NCBI GenBank assembly: GCA_965370435.1
Contig: CBDUUP010000020.1
Location: 1 to 24,376 of the forward strand
Length of the DNA stretch: 24,376 nt
Reading direction: 5' to 3'
From: CBDUUP01 sp965370435
Lineage (GTDB): Bacteria > Chloroflexota > Anaerolineae > Anaerolineales > UBA11579
Shown one piece after another: positions 23,522-24,376 of this stretch. Position 1 is the stretch's first letter. Every line of letters begins with the position of its first letter. The notes under the pieces are model-generated. The model was not told the origin of the DNA. It worked only from the letters and a program-made list of their open reading frames with translations, and searched no databases. The position numbers and the translations under genes were made by a program.

Positions 23522-24307
23522 CTATGGGGTTTGTTGTTCGCCTTGCTCTACCAGGCGGCTGATCAGGGTGATCAGCGTGCCTAATGATATGGGTTTTTCC
23601 ATGAAGAAATCAGCGCCCATCTCCTCGGTCACCGTGCGGTACTGCCCATACGCGGAGACCATGATGATCTGGGTGCCTTTTTCGGCCAATTCTTCCCGCA
23701 CTTCCATCAGCAGGTCGGTGCCCCGCTCCCGGCCCAGGTGGATGTCGCAGATGAAGATGTCATAGTCCATCTGAGTCAGATAATCGCGAGCGTCTTTAAT
23801 GGTTGTGGCCAGGTCAATTTCGTAGCCTGCCTTGGACAGGGCTTTGTTATAGATGCGGCGCAGTCCGGGGTCGTCTTCCATGATGAGGATGCGCCGGGTG
23901 GAGGGGGCTTCGCCGTTATCGGCCTCCACAGTCTCGCCAGTTTTCATGATGTGGTCTACCACCCGCAGCATGTCGGGCATGTCGAATGGCTTGGTCATGT
24001 AGGCGTCGGTGAGGGCGGTGGCTTCCGCCTCCACCTCTTCGTTGCCGTAGGCGGTCATCAGGATGGTGCGGGTCACATCGTCCGACTCGCGCATATTGGT
24101 TATCATCTCCAACCCCGAGATCCCCGGCAAGCGCAGGTCGCTGATGACCAAGTCGAATGACTTGGTCTTCATCACTTCCAGGGCATCGTCGCCAGATTCG
24201 CAGATCTGGACCTGGTAATTGCCATCCGACGCCCAATGCAACGCTTGCGCCAACGTGACCGCAAGATTGGTCTCGTCCTCAACAATAAGAATCTTTTTCG
24301 TGTTCAT
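23522..24307 (-). CDS. Tandem two-receiver response regulator
   Basis: A 261-residue protein made of two receiver domains. Receiver 1 (1-125) has E10/D11, D57 (VISDLRLPG), T85 and K106 (MTKPF). Receiver 2 (about 138-255) has E144/D145/D146, D188 (FICDIHLG), S218 and K238 (MEKPI). Both are complete, and the second resembles receivers that end phosphorelays. There is no DNA-binding or enzymatic output, so it probably passes phosphate or binds partners. ATG 24307 has GGAG about nine bases upstream. A TACAAT box lies further upstream without a convincing -35. It is the first visible gene of the cluster and may head the operon, though the window ends 69 bases before it. Confidence 0.93.
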   Translation of the reverse strand: MNTKKILIVEDETNLAVTLAQALHWASDGNYQVQICESGDDALEVMKTKSFDLVISDLRLPGISGLEMITNMRESDDVTRTILMTAYGNEEVEAEATALTDAYMTKPFDMPDMLRVVDHIMKTGETVEADNGEAPSTRRILIMEDDPGLRRIYNKALSKAGYEIDLATTIKDARDYLTQMDYDIFICDIHLGRERGTDLLMEVREELAEKGTQIIMVSAYGQYRTVTEEMGADFFMEKPISLGTLITLISRLVEQGEQQTP

Positions 24308-24376
24308 ATATTTTTACTCCAGATAAATTGTACATTAGAATCGGGTCTGGAAAATTGGCCTTCATTGGTGTTAATT

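Overview
The window comes from a moderately GC-rich bacterium. The gene set (LysM/M23 lipoproteins in series, a DUF47 protein, a CpaE-like receiver-ATPase, many GAF-type sensor kinases) and the many short-period intergenic repeats fit a Chloroflexota genome, probably Anaerolineae. That assignment is inference from gene style; no rRNA or other marker is present. No tRNA, rRNA, CRISPR array or insertion sequence was found.

Layout. Positions 1-832 (-) hold the first 277 codons of a large protein that runs off the left edge. Positions 954-2255 (-) encode an MFS transporter. Positions 2415-6057 (-) hold three paralogous LysM + M23 peptidase proteins in series: one membrane-anchored and two lipoproteins that look recently duplicated. 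Divergent from these is an aspartase/fumarase-family lyase (6284-7726, +), then mutL (7902-9617, +). A minus-strand operon at 12972-9809 encodes a receiver fused to a CpaE/ParA-like ATPase, a sirtuin and a GAF histidine kinase, with overlapping genes. tilS and a DUF47 (PhoU-like) gene form a plus-strand pair (13284-15356). A tyrosine-recombinase-like protein with degraded catalytic motifs lies at 15446-16345 (-).

The right third (24307-16618, -) is one co-oriented signalling cluster. It encodes a two-receiver response regulator, a 1424-residue membrane sensor kinase, a threonine-synthase-like PLP enzyme carrying two receiver domains at its C-terminus, and a stand-alone receiver. None of these proteins has a DNA-binding output domain. 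The enzyme-receiver fusion is the strongest candidate for an undescribed system: a phosphorelay that could act directly on, or listen to, an amino-acid enzyme.

Most noncoding gaps carry hairpins or degenerate 7-11 bp repeats. A composite repeat occurs in opposite orientations directly upstream of mutL and tilS. Both of those genes have promoter-like -35/-10 pairs placed so that transcription would begin almost at the ATG, which suggests leaderless mRNAs. Several other genes have clear Shine-Dalgarno sequences. All functional calls come from reading motifs by eye; no database search was run.
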